A model generated the notes under the pieces. The model did no database searches. It worked only from the letters and a program-made list of their open reading frames with translations, and had not been told where the DNA came from. From the NCBI RefSeq assembly GCF_009733815.1, contig NZ_WNXY01000012.1, forward strand, positions 1 through 64,000: a DNA stretch of 64,000 nt. Direction: 5' to 3'. This document shows positions 8,336-16,915 of this stretch, one piece after another. The stretch is from Pseudactinotalea suaedae (GTDB taxonomy: Bacteria > Actinomycetota > Actinomycetes > Actinomycetales > Beutenbergiaceae). Each line of letters begins with the position of its first letter. Within the stretch, counting starts at the first letter, position 1. The position numbers were made by a program, and so were the translations under genes.

Positions 8336-9412
8336 ATGATCCACACCTGGCACACCGAGGAGACCGACCCGGCCCGCCGCGGCGAGGAGCTCGGGTCCCG
8401 GTGGCGCGACCGGGTGCGCGCCACGCTCGAGGAGTACGAGGCGCTGTTCGCCGGGCGCGCCGTCAGCTCCGTGGTGGTGCGAGAGACCTCCGAGGCCACC
8501 CGCGAGCTGGTCGCCGGTCACGCCCCCGAGATCCTCGCCGAGATCGACGGCGTCGCGCGCGGCGCGCAGATCGAGCCGTGGCAGGCGATGGCGCTGAACG
8601 CGCGCACCGAGATCCTCGCCCGCGCCGCGGCGGTCACCCAGGAGTGCTCGACGGCGGTGTTCCTGCCCGCCGACGGCGGCGCACCTCGGTCCGTGCAGAC
8701 GTGGGACTGGTACAGCCAGATGGCGCACGAGACGATGGTGCGGTCACAGCCAGCCGCGGGCGGCACCCGGATCGTCACCTTCGGCGAGTTCGGCCAGGTC
8801 GCCAAGATCGGCGTCAACAGCCGCGGTCTGGGCGTCCACTTCAACATCCTGCAGCACACCAGTGACGGGTCCCGCCTCGGCGTTCCCGTGCACGTGCTGA
8901 CCCGGATGATCCTGGAACGCGCCGGCACCCTGGCGGAGGCGCTGCAGATCGTCGACAGCGTGCCGCTGGGTGCCTCGACGGTGCTCACCGTCGTCACGGC
9001 CGAACCCGCTGCGGCGAGCGTCGAGCTCAGCCCCGTCGGCTGGGCGGTACTGCACGCCACACCCGGTGAGCCGCTCCTGCACACCAACCACTTCCTCGAC
9101 CCGGCGCTCGCCGCCGGCGAGGTCGCCGCCACCCCCTTCAGCACCACGCGCGAGCGGCTCGCCTTCCTCGGTGGGCGCGGCTCCGCCGTCGAGATCGGTG
9201 AGCCGTTGGCGAGGGTGCGGGCGCTCGCCGACGAGGCCCCGGGCTCGATCTGCGTGGATCCCGACCCGCGGCGCGCGCCCGACGACCGCCCGGAGACCAA
9301 GGCCACCTTCACGATCGACGTCGAGCGGGCCGAGCTGGGCTTCCATGCCGGCCACCCCCGGCAGGTCGCCGACAGGACCTGGAGGGTGCTCGCGGCCCGC
9401 TCGCCTGCGTGA
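8336..9412 (+). CDS. C45-type peptidase / acyl-CoA:6-APA acyltransferase-like Ntn hydrolase
   Basis: Product of 358 residues resembling the isopenicillin-N acyltransferase/C45 group of N-terminal nucleophile hydrolases. The probable nucleophile is the cysteine in QECSTAVF (about residue 103), which would become N-terminal after autocleavage. It is followed by a TWDWYSQM segment and a GVNSRGLGVHFN segment, both usual in the family. Members cleave or transfer acyl groups on amides. The substrate here is unknown and beta-lactam synthesis is not implied, since no such genes are present. Its position directly behind a fucosidase suggests release of sugar and acyl groups from the same compound, an inference. 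Confidence 0.75.
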   Translation: MIHTWHTEETDPARRGEELGSRWRDRVRATLEEYEALFAGRAVSSVVVRETSEATRELVAGHAPEILAEIDGVARGAQIEPWQAMALNARTEILARAAAVTQECSTAVFLPADGGAPRSVQTWDWYSQMAHETMVRSQPAAGGTRIVTFGEFGQVAKIGVNSRGLGVHFNILQHTSDGSRLGVPVHVLTRMILERAGTLAEALQIVDSVPLGASTVLTVVTAEPAAASVELSPVGWAVLHATPGEPLLHTNHFLDPALAAGEVAATPFSTTRERLAFLGGRGSAVEIGEPLARVRALADEAPGSICVDPDPRRAPDDRPETKATFTIDVERAELGFHAGHPRQVADRTWRVLAARSPA

Positions 9413-9501
9413 CATCTGTCAGCCCGCACCCGTGCAGCGCTCCTGCGGATCGGTGACCGGGCGCACTACTGGAAGCGGGGCGGCCCGGGCAGGCTCGTGT
9501 C

Positions 9502-10032
9502 ATGGCTGACCTACTCATCTCCTTGCAGGAATTCACCACGTCCCTCCCCCCGGTCCTGCGGTGGGTGGGTGTGATGCTCGCGGCCGCGATCCCCTACGTC
9601 GAGGCCGAGGGTGGCGCCGTGCTCGGGATCGCCGCCGGGCTCCACCCGGTCGTCGCGATCGCCGCCGCCATCGCCGGCAACGGTCTGGCGCTCGCCGTGG
9701 TCGTCAACGCCACCTCCGCCGTGCGCTCGGGCGTCACCGCCCGCCGCAACGGCTCCTCCGCCGCGGGCGGCGTCGCCGTTCTCGAGCAGGACGAGGCCCC
9801 AGCGAACGACGCCAAGCGTGCCCGGATGCGCCGGGTGTTCAACCGTTACGGGGTGCCCGGCGTGAGCTTCCTCGGCCCGCTGCTGCTGCCCTCGCACGTG
9901 ACGGCCGCCGCCATGGTCGGCTTCGGTGCCCCGAAGCGTGCGGTGCTCGCCTGGGGCGTCATCGCGGTCGGCGCCTGGGCCGTCGTGCTGGGCACGATCG
10001 CCTACCTCGGGATCTCCGCGCTCGTCGGGTGA
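9502..10032 (+). CDS. Small multidrug export family membrane protein (COG2426-like)
   Basis: Product of 176 residues with about four hydrophobic segments. Near the N-terminus is the typical AAIPYVEAEGGAVLGIAAGL stretch, and a FLGPLLLPSHVTAAAMVGFG block lies in the second half, both characteristic of small multidrug efflux proteins of this group. A polar, charged loop (about residues 82-112) separates the halves. Substrate unknown. It converges with the ATP-grasp gene four bases after its stop. Confidence 0.75.
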   Translation: MADLLISLQEFTTSLPPVLRWVGVMLAAAIPYVEAEGGAVLGIAAGLHPVVAIAAAIAGNGLALAVVVNATSAVRSGVTARRNGSSAAGGVAVLEQDEAPANDAKRARMRRVFNRYGVPGVSFLGPLLLPSHVTAAAMVGFGAPKRAVLAWGVIAVGAWAVVLGTIAYLGISALVG

Positions 10033-10036
10033 GCGC

Positions 10037-11272
10037 TCAGCGGCGCTCGCGCACCCACATCCCCGTCAAGCCGCGGAAGTGGGCGATGAACCTCTCGTGC
10101 TCGTGCGCGGGGTAGGTGCTGCGGACCGTGTCCACCAGCAAGGTGTCGAAGTCCGCCGAGGCCACCCAGTCGAGCACGCGTGAGTCGAGGTCGGGCAGGA
10201 ACTCGGCGCACCAGTCCCAGTACCGATCGGTCTCGAAGTAGTCGTCCGCGAGCCGCCGGTACCGCTCCATCTTCTCCTCGTACGTGAGCGAGGCGTCGTC
10301 GGCCACGGCGAAGTAGGACTCCATGCTGAGGTCGGCCTTCACACGGCGACCGGTGGCCAGGCAGTAGACGCTCCACCGCACCAGCGCCGTGATCGCCCAC
10401 GGGAAGTAGTAGTGCAGCGACGTCAGCGAGACGTCCGGGCACGCGTTGGCGTAGTCGATCGGATACACCTCGGTGCCTGCGACCAGCATCTCGGCGGAGT
10501 TGAACTCCCACCCGAAGAAGGCGTTGACCACCCGGCTCACGGTCACCGCCTCGGCGCCGGTCGACGGCGAGAGGAAGCCGTGGTTGACCTGGTAGCGCTC
10601 GTGCATGGGCAGCTCGGGCCGGAAGTCCACCACCATCGTCTCCGGCCCGATGGACAGGGCGCGCGCGAACACGTCGTAGTCCACGGTCGCCTGCAGGTGC
10701 ATCAGCATCTGCCCCGACTCGTCGTAGGCGGTGTGCAGCTGCTCGGCGTTGTCGATGCGGGACACGCCGCGCCAGGCACCGCCGTCGAACGGCTTCATGT
10801 ACAGCGGGTAGCCGAGATCCTCGGCGATCGCGTCGAGATCGAACGGGTCGTTGTAGTGCGTGGAGGTGTACGCCCAGCGATCGTTGTCGATCGGGTTCTT
10901 GTAGGGCACCAGCACGGTGCGCGGGACCTTCAGCCCGAGCCGGAGCATCGCGCAGTAGGCGCTGTGCTTCTCCATCGACTGGAACGTGAAGGGTGAGTTC
11001 AGCAGATACGTGCCGTCCACGAGTGCGGCCTTCTTGAGCCACTCGCGAGGGTGGTAGTACCAGTGGGCGAGCCGGTCGATCACCAGGCCCGGGCGGACCG
11101 GGTCGAGCAGGTCGAAGGGCGCGATCCGCAACCGGTCGCTGCTGAAGGAGTGGGTGGTGCCGTCCGCGGTGCGCACGTCGCCCACGCGCCGCAGGATGGT
11201 CTCGAAGGCGCGTGGCCAGTCTTCCTCGGCGCCGAGCAGCAGCCCGATCAGGTGCCGCGAGATGTCCGCCAT
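10037..11272 (-). CDS. ATP-grasp domain protein
   Basis: Product of 411 residues starting at MADISRHL. The ATP-grasp core is visible as a P-type loop YPLYMKPFDGGAWRGVSRI near residue 155 (lysine contacting nucleotide, glycine-rich flap). An acidic MVVDFRPELP strand near residue 215 and an EFNSAEM segment near residue 255 probably supply Mg-binding residues. ATP-grasp enzymes make an acyl-phosphate and couple it to an amine or thiol; the substrate here is unrecognised. It is the last gene of a three-gene run with two alpha/beta-hydrolases upstream (28-bp gap), so the ligase probably acts on the same compound as the esterases. Confidence 0.75.
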   Translation of the reverse strand: MADISRHLIGLLLGAEEDWPRAFETILRRVGDVRTADGTTHSFSSDRLRIAPFDLLDPVRPGLVIDRLAHWYYHPREWLKKAALVDGTYLLNSPFTFQSMEKHSAYCAMLRLGLKVPRTVLVPYKNPIDNDRWAYTSTHYNDPFDLDAIAEDLGYPLYMKPFDGGAWRGVSRIDNAEQLHTAYDESGQMLMHLQATVDYDVFARALSIGPETMVVDFRPELPMHERYQVNHGFLSPSTGAEAVTVSRVVNAFFGWEFNSAEMLVAGTEVYPIDYANACPDVSLTSLHYYFPWAITALVRWSVYCLATGRRVKADLSMESYFAVADDASLTYEEKMERYRRLADDYFETDRYWDWCAEFLPDLDSRVLDWVASADFDTLLVDTVRSTYPAHEHERFIAHFRGLTGMWVRERR

Positions 11273-11300
11273 GGTGCTCCCGTCCTCGTCGTCGTGAACG

Positions 11301-12047
11301 CTACCGCTCGAGCAGCCGTGGCAGGTGGTGCAGCAGCTGCAGGCGCCACCAGTGCCAGTGATGGGCGACGTCCTCGCCCCAGGTGTCCAGGTCGTGATCG
11401 ATCCCGTGGCGGGCGAGGTGGGCGGCCATCGCCCGGGTGCCCGGCAGCGCGCCGGTGGGCCAGGTCTCCCACTCCCCCTGGCCGACGACCAGCTGGACGA
11501 ACAGCCGGGATCGCAGCCAGGCGAGGTGGTCGGCGTCGAAGGAGTCGAGGTAGCGGCTGGGGTTGGTCCAGTGCAGGTGCTCACCGTGCTCGCCCCAGAC
11601 ATGCCACAGCGAGGGGTCGTAGCTGCCCGAGAGCGCCAGCACCCGCGGCGCGATGTCGGCCCGCGCGAGCCCGAGCTGGAGCGCGTGGTAGGCGCCGAGA
11701 CTGGCTCCGACGGCGATCATGTCGGCGGGCGCCCGCTCGTGGACCCGGGGCACCACCTGGTGCACCAGCCAGCGCTCGTACGCCCGGTAGCGGCGAGCGC
11801 GTTCCTCGGCGGGGATGCCGCGGTCCGACCAGGTGAAGGCGTCGACGGCGTCCACGCAGAAGAGCGTGATGCGACCCTCCTCGATCAACGAGGACAGCGC
11901 GCCGACCATGCCCTCGTCCTCCCACTCCCAGGCGCGACCCAGCTCGGTGGGGAAGGCGAGCACCGGGCGGCCGCTGTGGCCGAACCGCAGCAGCGTTCCC
12001 GCGTGCGGCAGGTCGGGAGCCTCGAGCTCGAGGTGCTCGCGGTGCAC
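11301..12047 (-). CDS. Alpha/beta-hydrolase esterase, small Fes/EsteraseD-like
   Basis: Product of 248 residues from a GTG start that lies two bases after the upstream esterase stop, indicating translational coupling. The nucleophile elbow is VGASLGAYHAL (serine about residue 115). An aspartate candidate follows the GQGEWE region, and the histidine is in DVAHHWHWW near the C-terminus. This resembles the COG4947-type esterases related to enterochelin esterase. No signal peptide is seen. Substrate unknown; see the neighbouring ATP-grasp and second esterase genes. Confidence 0.8.
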   Translation of the reverse strand: MHREHLELEAPDLPHAGTLLRFGHSGRPVLAFPTELGRAWEWEDEGMVGALSSLIEEGRITLFCVDAVDAFTWSDRGIPAEERARRYRAYERWLVHQVVPRVHERAPADMIAVGASLGAYHALQLGLARADIAPRVLALSGSYDPSLWHVWGEHGEHLHWTNPSRYLDSFDADHLAWLRSRLFVQLVVGQGEWETWPTGALPGTRAMAAHLARHGIDHDLDTWGEDVAHHWHWWRLQLLHHLPRLLER

Positions 12048-12049
12048 GC

Positions 12050-13069
12050 TCAGGCCACCGTGACCGTCGCGAGCAGGTCCCGCAGTGCCGGGTCCAGCCC
12101 GTCGCGCCAGCAGGTGAAGTTGTGCAGGTCGGGCAGCTCGGTGTGGCTGAGGAGCACACCGGCCGCACGCAGCCGATCCGCCAACCTCCTGTTGTTGACC
12201 ACGTTCTCCTCATGGCTGCCGCACGTGGTCGCGACGGGCGGCAGCGCCGCGACCGCGCGGTCGTCGGTGTGGAGCTCGGCGACGAACGCGGTGACCTCGC
12301 CCCACCGGGCGAACGCCGACTCCTGCCCGTCGGTCTCGGGGCTGAAGAACGACCCCGACTGCAGCAGCAGGGCGTCGAAGGCACCGGGATGGCGCCACTG
12401 GGCGTGCAGCGCCGCCAGCGCTCCCAGGCTCGCCCCGACGGCGATCGTGGCGCTGGTCGGCCAGCGCCGGGTCACGCTCGGGACCAGGTCGGTGACGAGC
12501 GCGGCCGCGTAGTCCTCCGAGGCCGCGTACAGCTCCTCGCGCGGGTCGGCGGTCAGCAGCAGCGCGCGCGTCGGGGGCGCCGCGCCGTCGGCAGCGAGCA
12601 CGCTCAGATAGCGGGACAGCTCACCGCGGCTCGCGTAGTCGGGCCCGTCATGAACCACGAGCAGGGGCGCCGGCGTCGTCTCGTCGACACCCTCGGGCGA
12701 CCACAGCGCGGCGGTGACACCCGGCACGAGCGCCGCGAGCGCCGTCGTCGTGCCCGGGGGGACCTCCCGAGCGGTCCAGGCGGGCGACTCGTACCCGGGG
12801 AGCTCGAGGACCGACCGGTGCCCGAAGCCGGTGTCGACCTGCGTGGGGCTGGCGGGATCGACCACGGTGGTGGTGACCTCGAAGCCGTACTCGACGCGGT
12901 GCAGCGGCGGGAGCGCGACCTCCACCGACCAGACGCCGTCCGCCCAGGCGAGCTCGGGCCGCGCGCCCGCGGTGCCCAGGCCGGCGTCGAGACGAACCCG
13001 GGTGTAGCGGCGATCAGGGTCGGGCAGACGGAACTCGAGGCGGCCGTCGCCGCGCGTTCCTGCGTGCAT
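12050..13069 (-). CDS. Enterochelin esterase-like alpha/beta-hydrolase
   Basis: Product of 339 residues. The N-terminal third (to about residue 115) is beta-rich like the N-terminal domain of Fes-type esterases. The C-terminal catalytic domain carries a VGASLGALAALHAQW elbow (serine about residue 210) and a DLHNFTCWRDGL histidine motif near the C-terminus. A putative partner aspartate lies in between. Fes enzymes open cyclic ester siderophores. Here no siderophore genes are adjacent, so the function is unassigned. It is the first gene of the three-gene cassette. Confidence 0.8.
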   Translation of the reverse strand: MHAGTRGDGRLEFRLPDPDRRYTRVRLDAGLGTAGARPELAWADGVWSVEVALPPLHRVEYGFEVTTTVVDPASPTQVDTGFGHRSVLELPGYESPAWTAREVPPGTTTALAALVPGVTAALWSPEGVDETTPAPLLVVHDGPDYASRGELSRYLSVLAADGAAPPTRALLLTADPREELYAASEDYAAALVTDLVPSVTRRWPTSATIAVGASLGALAALHAQWRHPGAFDALLLQSGSFFSPETDGQESAFARWGEVTAFVAELHTDDRAVAALPPVATTCGSHEENVVNNRRLADRLRAAGVLLSHTELPDLHNFTCWRDGLDPALRDLLATVTVA

Positions 13070-13121
13070 CCGGCGAGGCTACCCGCCCGCCCCGATCTGA
13101 TCGCTGCGGCAGCCGGGCTGT

Positions 13122-13994
13122 TCACGCAGCGATGCTGTCGAGCTCGCGCAGGTCGTCGTCGGAGAGCTCGATACCGGCCCCTGCGATGTTCTCCCGGAGG
13201 TGCTGCACCGAGGAGGTACCGGGGATGAGCAGGATGTTGGGCGCGCGGTGCAGCAGCCACGCCAGCGCCACCGCCTTCGGGGTCGCGCGCAGCCGACCAG
13301 CGACGCGCGACAGCGCGTCGGACTGCAGCGGCGTGAAGCCACCCAGCGGGAAGAACGGGATGTAGGCGACCCCCTCGGCGGCAAGGCGGTCCACGAGGTC
13401 GTCGTCGTGGCGGACGGCCAGGTTGTACATGTTCTGCACCGATACGATCGGCGCGATCGCCTGCGCCTCGGCGACCTGCTCCGCGGTCGCGTTGCTGACA
13501 CCGAGGTGGCGGATCACGCCCTGCTGCTGCAGCTCGACCAGGGTCTCGAACGCCTCGGCCACCGAGCCCGCGACGGGGCCGTTCGCGTCGCCGAGACGCA
13601 GGTGCACCAGGTCGAGGGCATCGAGCCCGAGCGTCACGAGGTTGTCCTCGACCTGCTGGAGGAGCTCGTCGGGCTTCCTGGCGGAGGGCCAGCCGCCCTG
13701 GGCGTCTCGCCGCCCGCCGACCTTCGTCGCGATGACCAGGTTCTCCGGGTAGGGGTGCAGCGCCTCGCGGATGAGCTCGTTCACCACGCGCGGGCCGTAG
13801 GCCTCGGCGGTGTCGATGTGGCTGATGCCGCTGGCGTCGGCGGCCCGGAGGACCGCGAGCGCGCCCTCGCGGTCCCTCGGTGGGCCGAGGACCCCAGGGC
13901 CGGCCAGCTGCATGGCGCCGTAGCCGACGCGGGCGACGGCGGTGCTGCCCAGGGTCCAGGTGCCGCCGGGAAGATCGGTCGTGGTGATGCTCAT
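13122..13994 (-). CDS. Aldo/keto reductase
   Basis: Product of 290 residues, an NADPH-dependent TIM-barrel oxidoreductase. The catalytic tetrad is visible as Asp and Tyr in HIDTAEAYG (about residues 60-67), Lys in IATKVGG and His in LDLVHLRLG. A cofactor-phosphate binding segment lies near IPGTSS toward the C-terminus. It is transcribed divergently from an HxlR regulator across a 103-bp interval containing a 9-bp inverted repeat, so it is the likely target of that regulator, possibly in detoxifying reactive carbonyl compounds. Confidence 0.92.
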   Translation of the reverse strand: MSITTTDLPGGTWTLGSTAVARVGYGAMQLAGPGVLGPPRDREGALAVLRAADASGISHIDTAEAYGPRVVNELIREALHPYPENLVIATKVGGRRDAQGGWPSARKPDELLQQVEDNLVTLGLDALDLVHLRLGDANGPVAGSVAEAFETLVELQQQGVIRHLGVSNATAEQVAEAQAIAPIVSVQNMYNLAVRHDDDLVDRLAAEGVAYIPFFPLGGFTPLQSDALSRVAGRLRATPKAVALAWLLHRAPNILLIPGTSSVQHLRENIAGAGIELSDDDLRELDSIAA

Positions 13995-14015
13995 CGGGTG
14001 CCTTTCGTGGCGTGC

Positions 14016-14051
14016 GGATAGTCGTCGTCCACTCTCACCGATCGACTATCC
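14016..14051. promoter_or_regulatory. Probable HxlR operator in divergent promoter
   Basis: Perfect inverted repeat GGATAGTCG (14016-14024) and CGACTATCC (14043-14051), 18 bp apart. The right arm overlaps a possible -35 (14042-14047) of the regulator, 17 bp before TACCCT at 14065-14070, so binding would block the regulator's own promoter. Its place between two divergent genes supports control of both. Confidence 0.65.
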
Positions 14052-14097
14052 AGAAGGAAGTAGTTACCCTGAAGTGCGTTGATACCTAGGAGGACCG

Positions 14098-14532
14098 ATG
14101 GTCACGACGACGGCCGCCCGGAAGAAGGCGGAAGCCAAGGTGCAGTACGACGCGTTCCTGGCGGCGTGCCCCAGCCGGCAGCTGCTCGACCGCGTGTCCG
14201 GCAAATGGGTGATCCTCGTGCTCTCGGCGCTGGGGAGCGGCCCCGACTGCACCGGAGACCCGCGACCGATGCGGTACTCCGAGCTCGGCCGGGTGCTGGC
14301 GGGCGTGAGCCCCAAGATGCTGTCGCAGACGCTGAAGTCCCTCGAGCGGGACGGTCTGCTCCAGCGCACCGCCACGGCGACCGTTCCGGTCACGGTGACC
14401 TACGAGCTCACCGACCTGGGCATCTCGCTGCACCAGACGTTGCGGATGCTCAAGGTCTGGGCCGAGCGCCACAGCGACGAGGTCGCCGCGCACCAGGCAC
14501 AGTTCGACGCCGCGAGCCAGCCGGCGCGGTAG
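14098..14532 (+). CDS. HxlR-family transcriptional regulator
   Basis: Product of 144 residues with a winged helix-turn-helix. Typical HxlR features are CPSRQLLDRVSGKWVILVLSAL near residue 23, RYSELGRVLAGVSPKMLSQTLKSLERDGLL near residue 60 (recognition helix) and VTYELTDLGISLHQ in the wing. A CTAGGAGGACC Shine-Dalgarno precedes the ATG. Family members are often sensors of electrophiles or quinones through a conserved N-terminal cysteine; one cysteine is present here in ACPSR. It probably represses the divergent aldo/keto reductase. Confidence 0.92.
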   Translation: MVTTTAARKKAEAKVQYDAFLAACPSRQLLDRVSGKWVILVLSALGSGPDCTGDPRPMRYSELGRVLAGVSPKMLSQTLKSLERDGLLQRTATATVPVTVTYELTDLGISLHQTLRMLKVWAERHSDEVAAHQAQFDAASQPAR

Positions 14533-14576
14533 CCCGGAGCGCCCGCCGCCCCCGCGCGATCACACCGCGGTGGCTC

Positions 14577-15050
14577 TCACGCCGGGCGGTCGATCTCGTC
14601 CATGTACGTGCGGAGTCGAGCGGCGAATTCTGCGACGTCACCGCGTACCCCGCCTTCCCACTGCTGCCACCAGAGATGGTCGTGAGGCGTTCCGAGGTGC
14701 CGGGCGAACAGGTGCTCATGGAAGTGCGGTATGCCGAGCCCCGCGACGAACGCGTGCACGTGCTCGACCCCGATCTCGGTCCGCAGCCCGCGGGCCAACC
14801 GGGATCGAGCCTGACCGATCACCCGAGCCTCCTCCTCGGTCAGCTGATCGAGTGACGCGACGTGTCGCTTCGTCTCGATGAACACATATCCCAGCGGTCC
14901 GTCGGCGCGATGAGTGATCTCGATCAGCGTGTCGGAGTGGATCACCGGTCCGGTCAACGACCCGCGACCACGGTGCTTCTGACAGATCGGGCACGGCGGA
15001 CCCGTAGCTGCGCCGGTGGTCGATGTCTCGGGTGGCTGCTCGATCGACAT
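14577..15050 (-). CDS. HIT family hydrolase
   Basis: Product of 157 residues. The histidine triad motif appears as IPHFHEHLF (about residues 105-113), with the middle histidine expected to attack nucleotide phosphate bonds. An N-terminal CPICQKH pair of cysteines followed by His suggests a zinc site, as in many HIT proteins. It has a 5' neighbour on the same strand 28 bp away (glycolipid-binding protein). Substrate not predictable. Confidence 0.85.
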   Translation of the reverse strand: MSIEQPPETSTTGAATGPPCPICQKHRGRGSLTGPVIHSDTLIEITHRADGPLGYVFIETKRHVASLDQLTEEEARVIGQARSRLARGLRTEIGVEHVHAFVAGLGIPHFHEHLFARHLGTPHDHLWWQQWEGGVRGDVAEFAARLRTYMDEIDRPA

Positions 15051-15078
15051 GGGGAACGCCTCTCTTCCGCGCTGGGTC

Positions 15079-15660
15079 CTACGACTCCCGGCTGGCGATG
15101 CTCGGGTACTGGAGGATGAGCCCGCTGTGGTCGTACTCGAGGTCGCAGGCGACGTCGAAGCTCGACGACTCGTAGTGGACGAGCAGCCGCTCGGGCCACG
15201 CCTCCACCAGGGTGTAGCGCTGCTCCAGACGTTCCACCCGAAGGTCGTCGGCGCGGACGAACGCTGCCGGCACATCGATCCCGGCTCCGGGGACCAGCTC
15301 GAGCCGGTGAAGAGGCAGCGTGTTCGTGACGGCGGACGACTCGAGGTCGACGTCGACGCACCCGTCGAGCTCGGGGCGCAGCTCACCGTTGACGGTCCAC
15401 CGACCGTGCGCATCGCGTATCAGCGTCAGGGCGCTCGTTCCCGCGGCGGTCAGGCTCGACACGTGCGCCGAGACGGTTGTCCAGGCACCGTCGACCGTGA
15501 CGTCGTAGCCGACGGACCACAGCGCCCCGGACTCGTGTGCGGTGGTGTGACCCGCGAGGCGATGGCCCCCGTTCAGATCGGCGAAGAAGGCGATCTCGAA
15601 ACCGGTCCGTACCCCTCGGTGGTTCCAGCTCGCGGCGGCCGGCAGCGGCGTCAGGTTCAT
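15079..15660 (-). CDS. Putative glycolipid-binding protein (PF06475-like)
   Basis: Product of 193 residues, predominantly beta. It shows the pattern of the putative glycolipid-binding family: an N-terminal SWNHRGVRTGFE segment, a GHTTAHESGALWSVGYDVTV strand pair, a GRWTVNGEL strand and a LDGCVDVDLESSAVTNTLPLHRL block. No signal peptide is seen. The molecular role of the family is poorly known. It lies upstream of the HIT gene in the same orientation. Confidence 0.7.
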   Translation of the reverse strand: MNLTPLPAAASWNHRGVRTGFEIAFFADLNGGHRLAGHTTAHESGALWSVGYDVTVDGAWTTVSAHVSSLTAAGTSALTLIRDAHGRWTVNGELRPELDGCVDVDLESSAVTNTLPLHRLELVPGAGIDVPAAFVRADDLRVERLEQRYTLVEAWPERLLVHYESSSFDVACDLEYDHSGLILQYPSIASRES

Positions 15661-15741
15661 GGATCGAACCTATTCCGGACGCGGTCGTTCGTGGGCGTCG
15701 CGCGACAGCGGGCGCCAGCGCCGGTGCAAAGGGGGAGGCAG

Positions 15742-16848
15742 CTAGGACGCCGCGACGGCGCCGATCACGATGACGGCGGGAGCGCGCACCCGGACCTCGG
15801 CAGCCACGGCGACGACGTCGGCCAGGGTGGCGCGAGTGAGCCGCTGGGCCGGCGTGCTCCCCCGTTCCACGATCGCGACCGGCGTCGCGGGGTTCGCGCC
15901 CGCACTGCGGAGCTGCTCCACGATGTGGCCGAGATTCCCGACGCCCATCAGCACGACCAGGGTCGCTGAGGCGTCACGGACGCAGGCCAGCGCCGCCTCC
16001 GCCAGCGGCTCGTGGCCGCTGGTGACGTGCACCGCCGCGACGACCTCGCGCTGCGTGACGGGGATGCCCGCCAGCGCCGGTACCGCGAACGCGCTGCTGA
16101 TGCCGGGGATCACGTCGACCGGCACCGCGGCCTCCTGGCACGCGAGCACCTCCTCGCCACCACGGCCGAGCAGGAACGGGTCCCCGCCCTTGAGGCGGAT
16201 CACGCGGCGCCCGAGCTGGGCCTGCTCCACGAGGATCCGGTTGATCTCGTGCTGGGGCACCGGGTGGTGGCCCGGGGTCTTGCCGACGTCGATGACCTCG
16301 ACGCCGGGGCGCACGTGGGCCAGCACGCTGCGCGGGCCGAGACGGTCGGTGACGATGACATCCGCCTCCGCGAGCGCGCGACGACCGGCGACCGTGATCA
16401 GCTCCGCGGCACCAGGACCGCCCCCGACCAGCGTGACGCTCCCCAGCGTGCCCGGGGGGCGGCGGAGGTCGACCTCGCCGCGGTCGAGGAGTCCGTCGGC
16501 GTCGTGGATCTGCGCGGCTGCGGGGTCGTCGCTGACGACGCACCAGGTCCGCCGCGCCTCGGCCCACCCCTGCACGGCGGAGCGGTCGCGGGCGCTGTCG
16601 TCGGCGGCGACCACCAGCCACACGCCGTCGAGGTCGACCGGCGTGGGCTCACGTTCGTCGAGCCGTACGGTGGCACCGTGCTCGGCCACGAGGTCACGGA
16701 GGTCCTCGCACACGTGCGGCGCGACCACCCGCACGCGCGCCTGCACCTGCCGCAGCGCCGCCACGTGCGCCGCCGCGGCGGGACCGCCGCCGGTGACCAG
16801 CACGTCGCGGCCGGCGAGCGGCAGGCCGACGAGCAGCGCGGGTGTCAT
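15742..16848 (-). CDS. cysG: Siroheme synthase-like fusion: precorrin-2 dehydrogenase and uroporphyrinogen-III methyltransferase
   Basis: Product of 368 residues. The N-terminal half (to about 125) is an NAD-binding precorrin-2 dehydrogenase domain with a VTGGGPAAAAHVAAL nucleotide loop. The C-terminal half is an S-adenosylmethionine methyltransferase with TLVGGGPGAAELITVAG, VTDRLG (catalytic Asp) and VIRLKGGDPFLLGRGGEE motifs. Together these steps supply siroheme for nitrite and sulfite reductases. It is shorter than CysG of enteric bacteria and apparently lacks the middle dimerisation/chelatase part. It lies 67 bp after the nitrate-operon flavoprotein and is probably part of that operon. 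Confidence 0.88.
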   Translation of the reverse strand: MTPALLVGLPLAGRDVLVTGGGPAAAAHVAALRQVQARVRVVAPHVCEDLRDLVAEHGATVRLDEREPTPVDLDGVWLVVAADDSARDRSAVQGWAEARRTWCVVSDDPAAAQIHDADGLLDRGEVDLRRPPGTLGSVTLVGGGPGAAELITVAGRRALAEADVIVTDRLGPRSVLAHVRPGVEVIDVGKTPGHHPVPQHEINRILVEQAQLGRRVIRLKGGDPFLLGRGGEEVLACQEAAVPVDVIPGISSAFAVPALAGIPVTQREVVAAVHVTSGHEPLAEAALACVRDASATLVVLMGVGNLGHIVEQLRSAGANPATPVAIVERGSTPAQRLTRATLADVVAVAAEVRVRAPAVIVIGAVAAS

Positions 16849-16915
16849 GCCTCCATGGTGAGGGCGGCTCGCGATCTCCGCCCGCTCCGCTCTCGGACGT
16901 CCGCCTGCCGGACGC

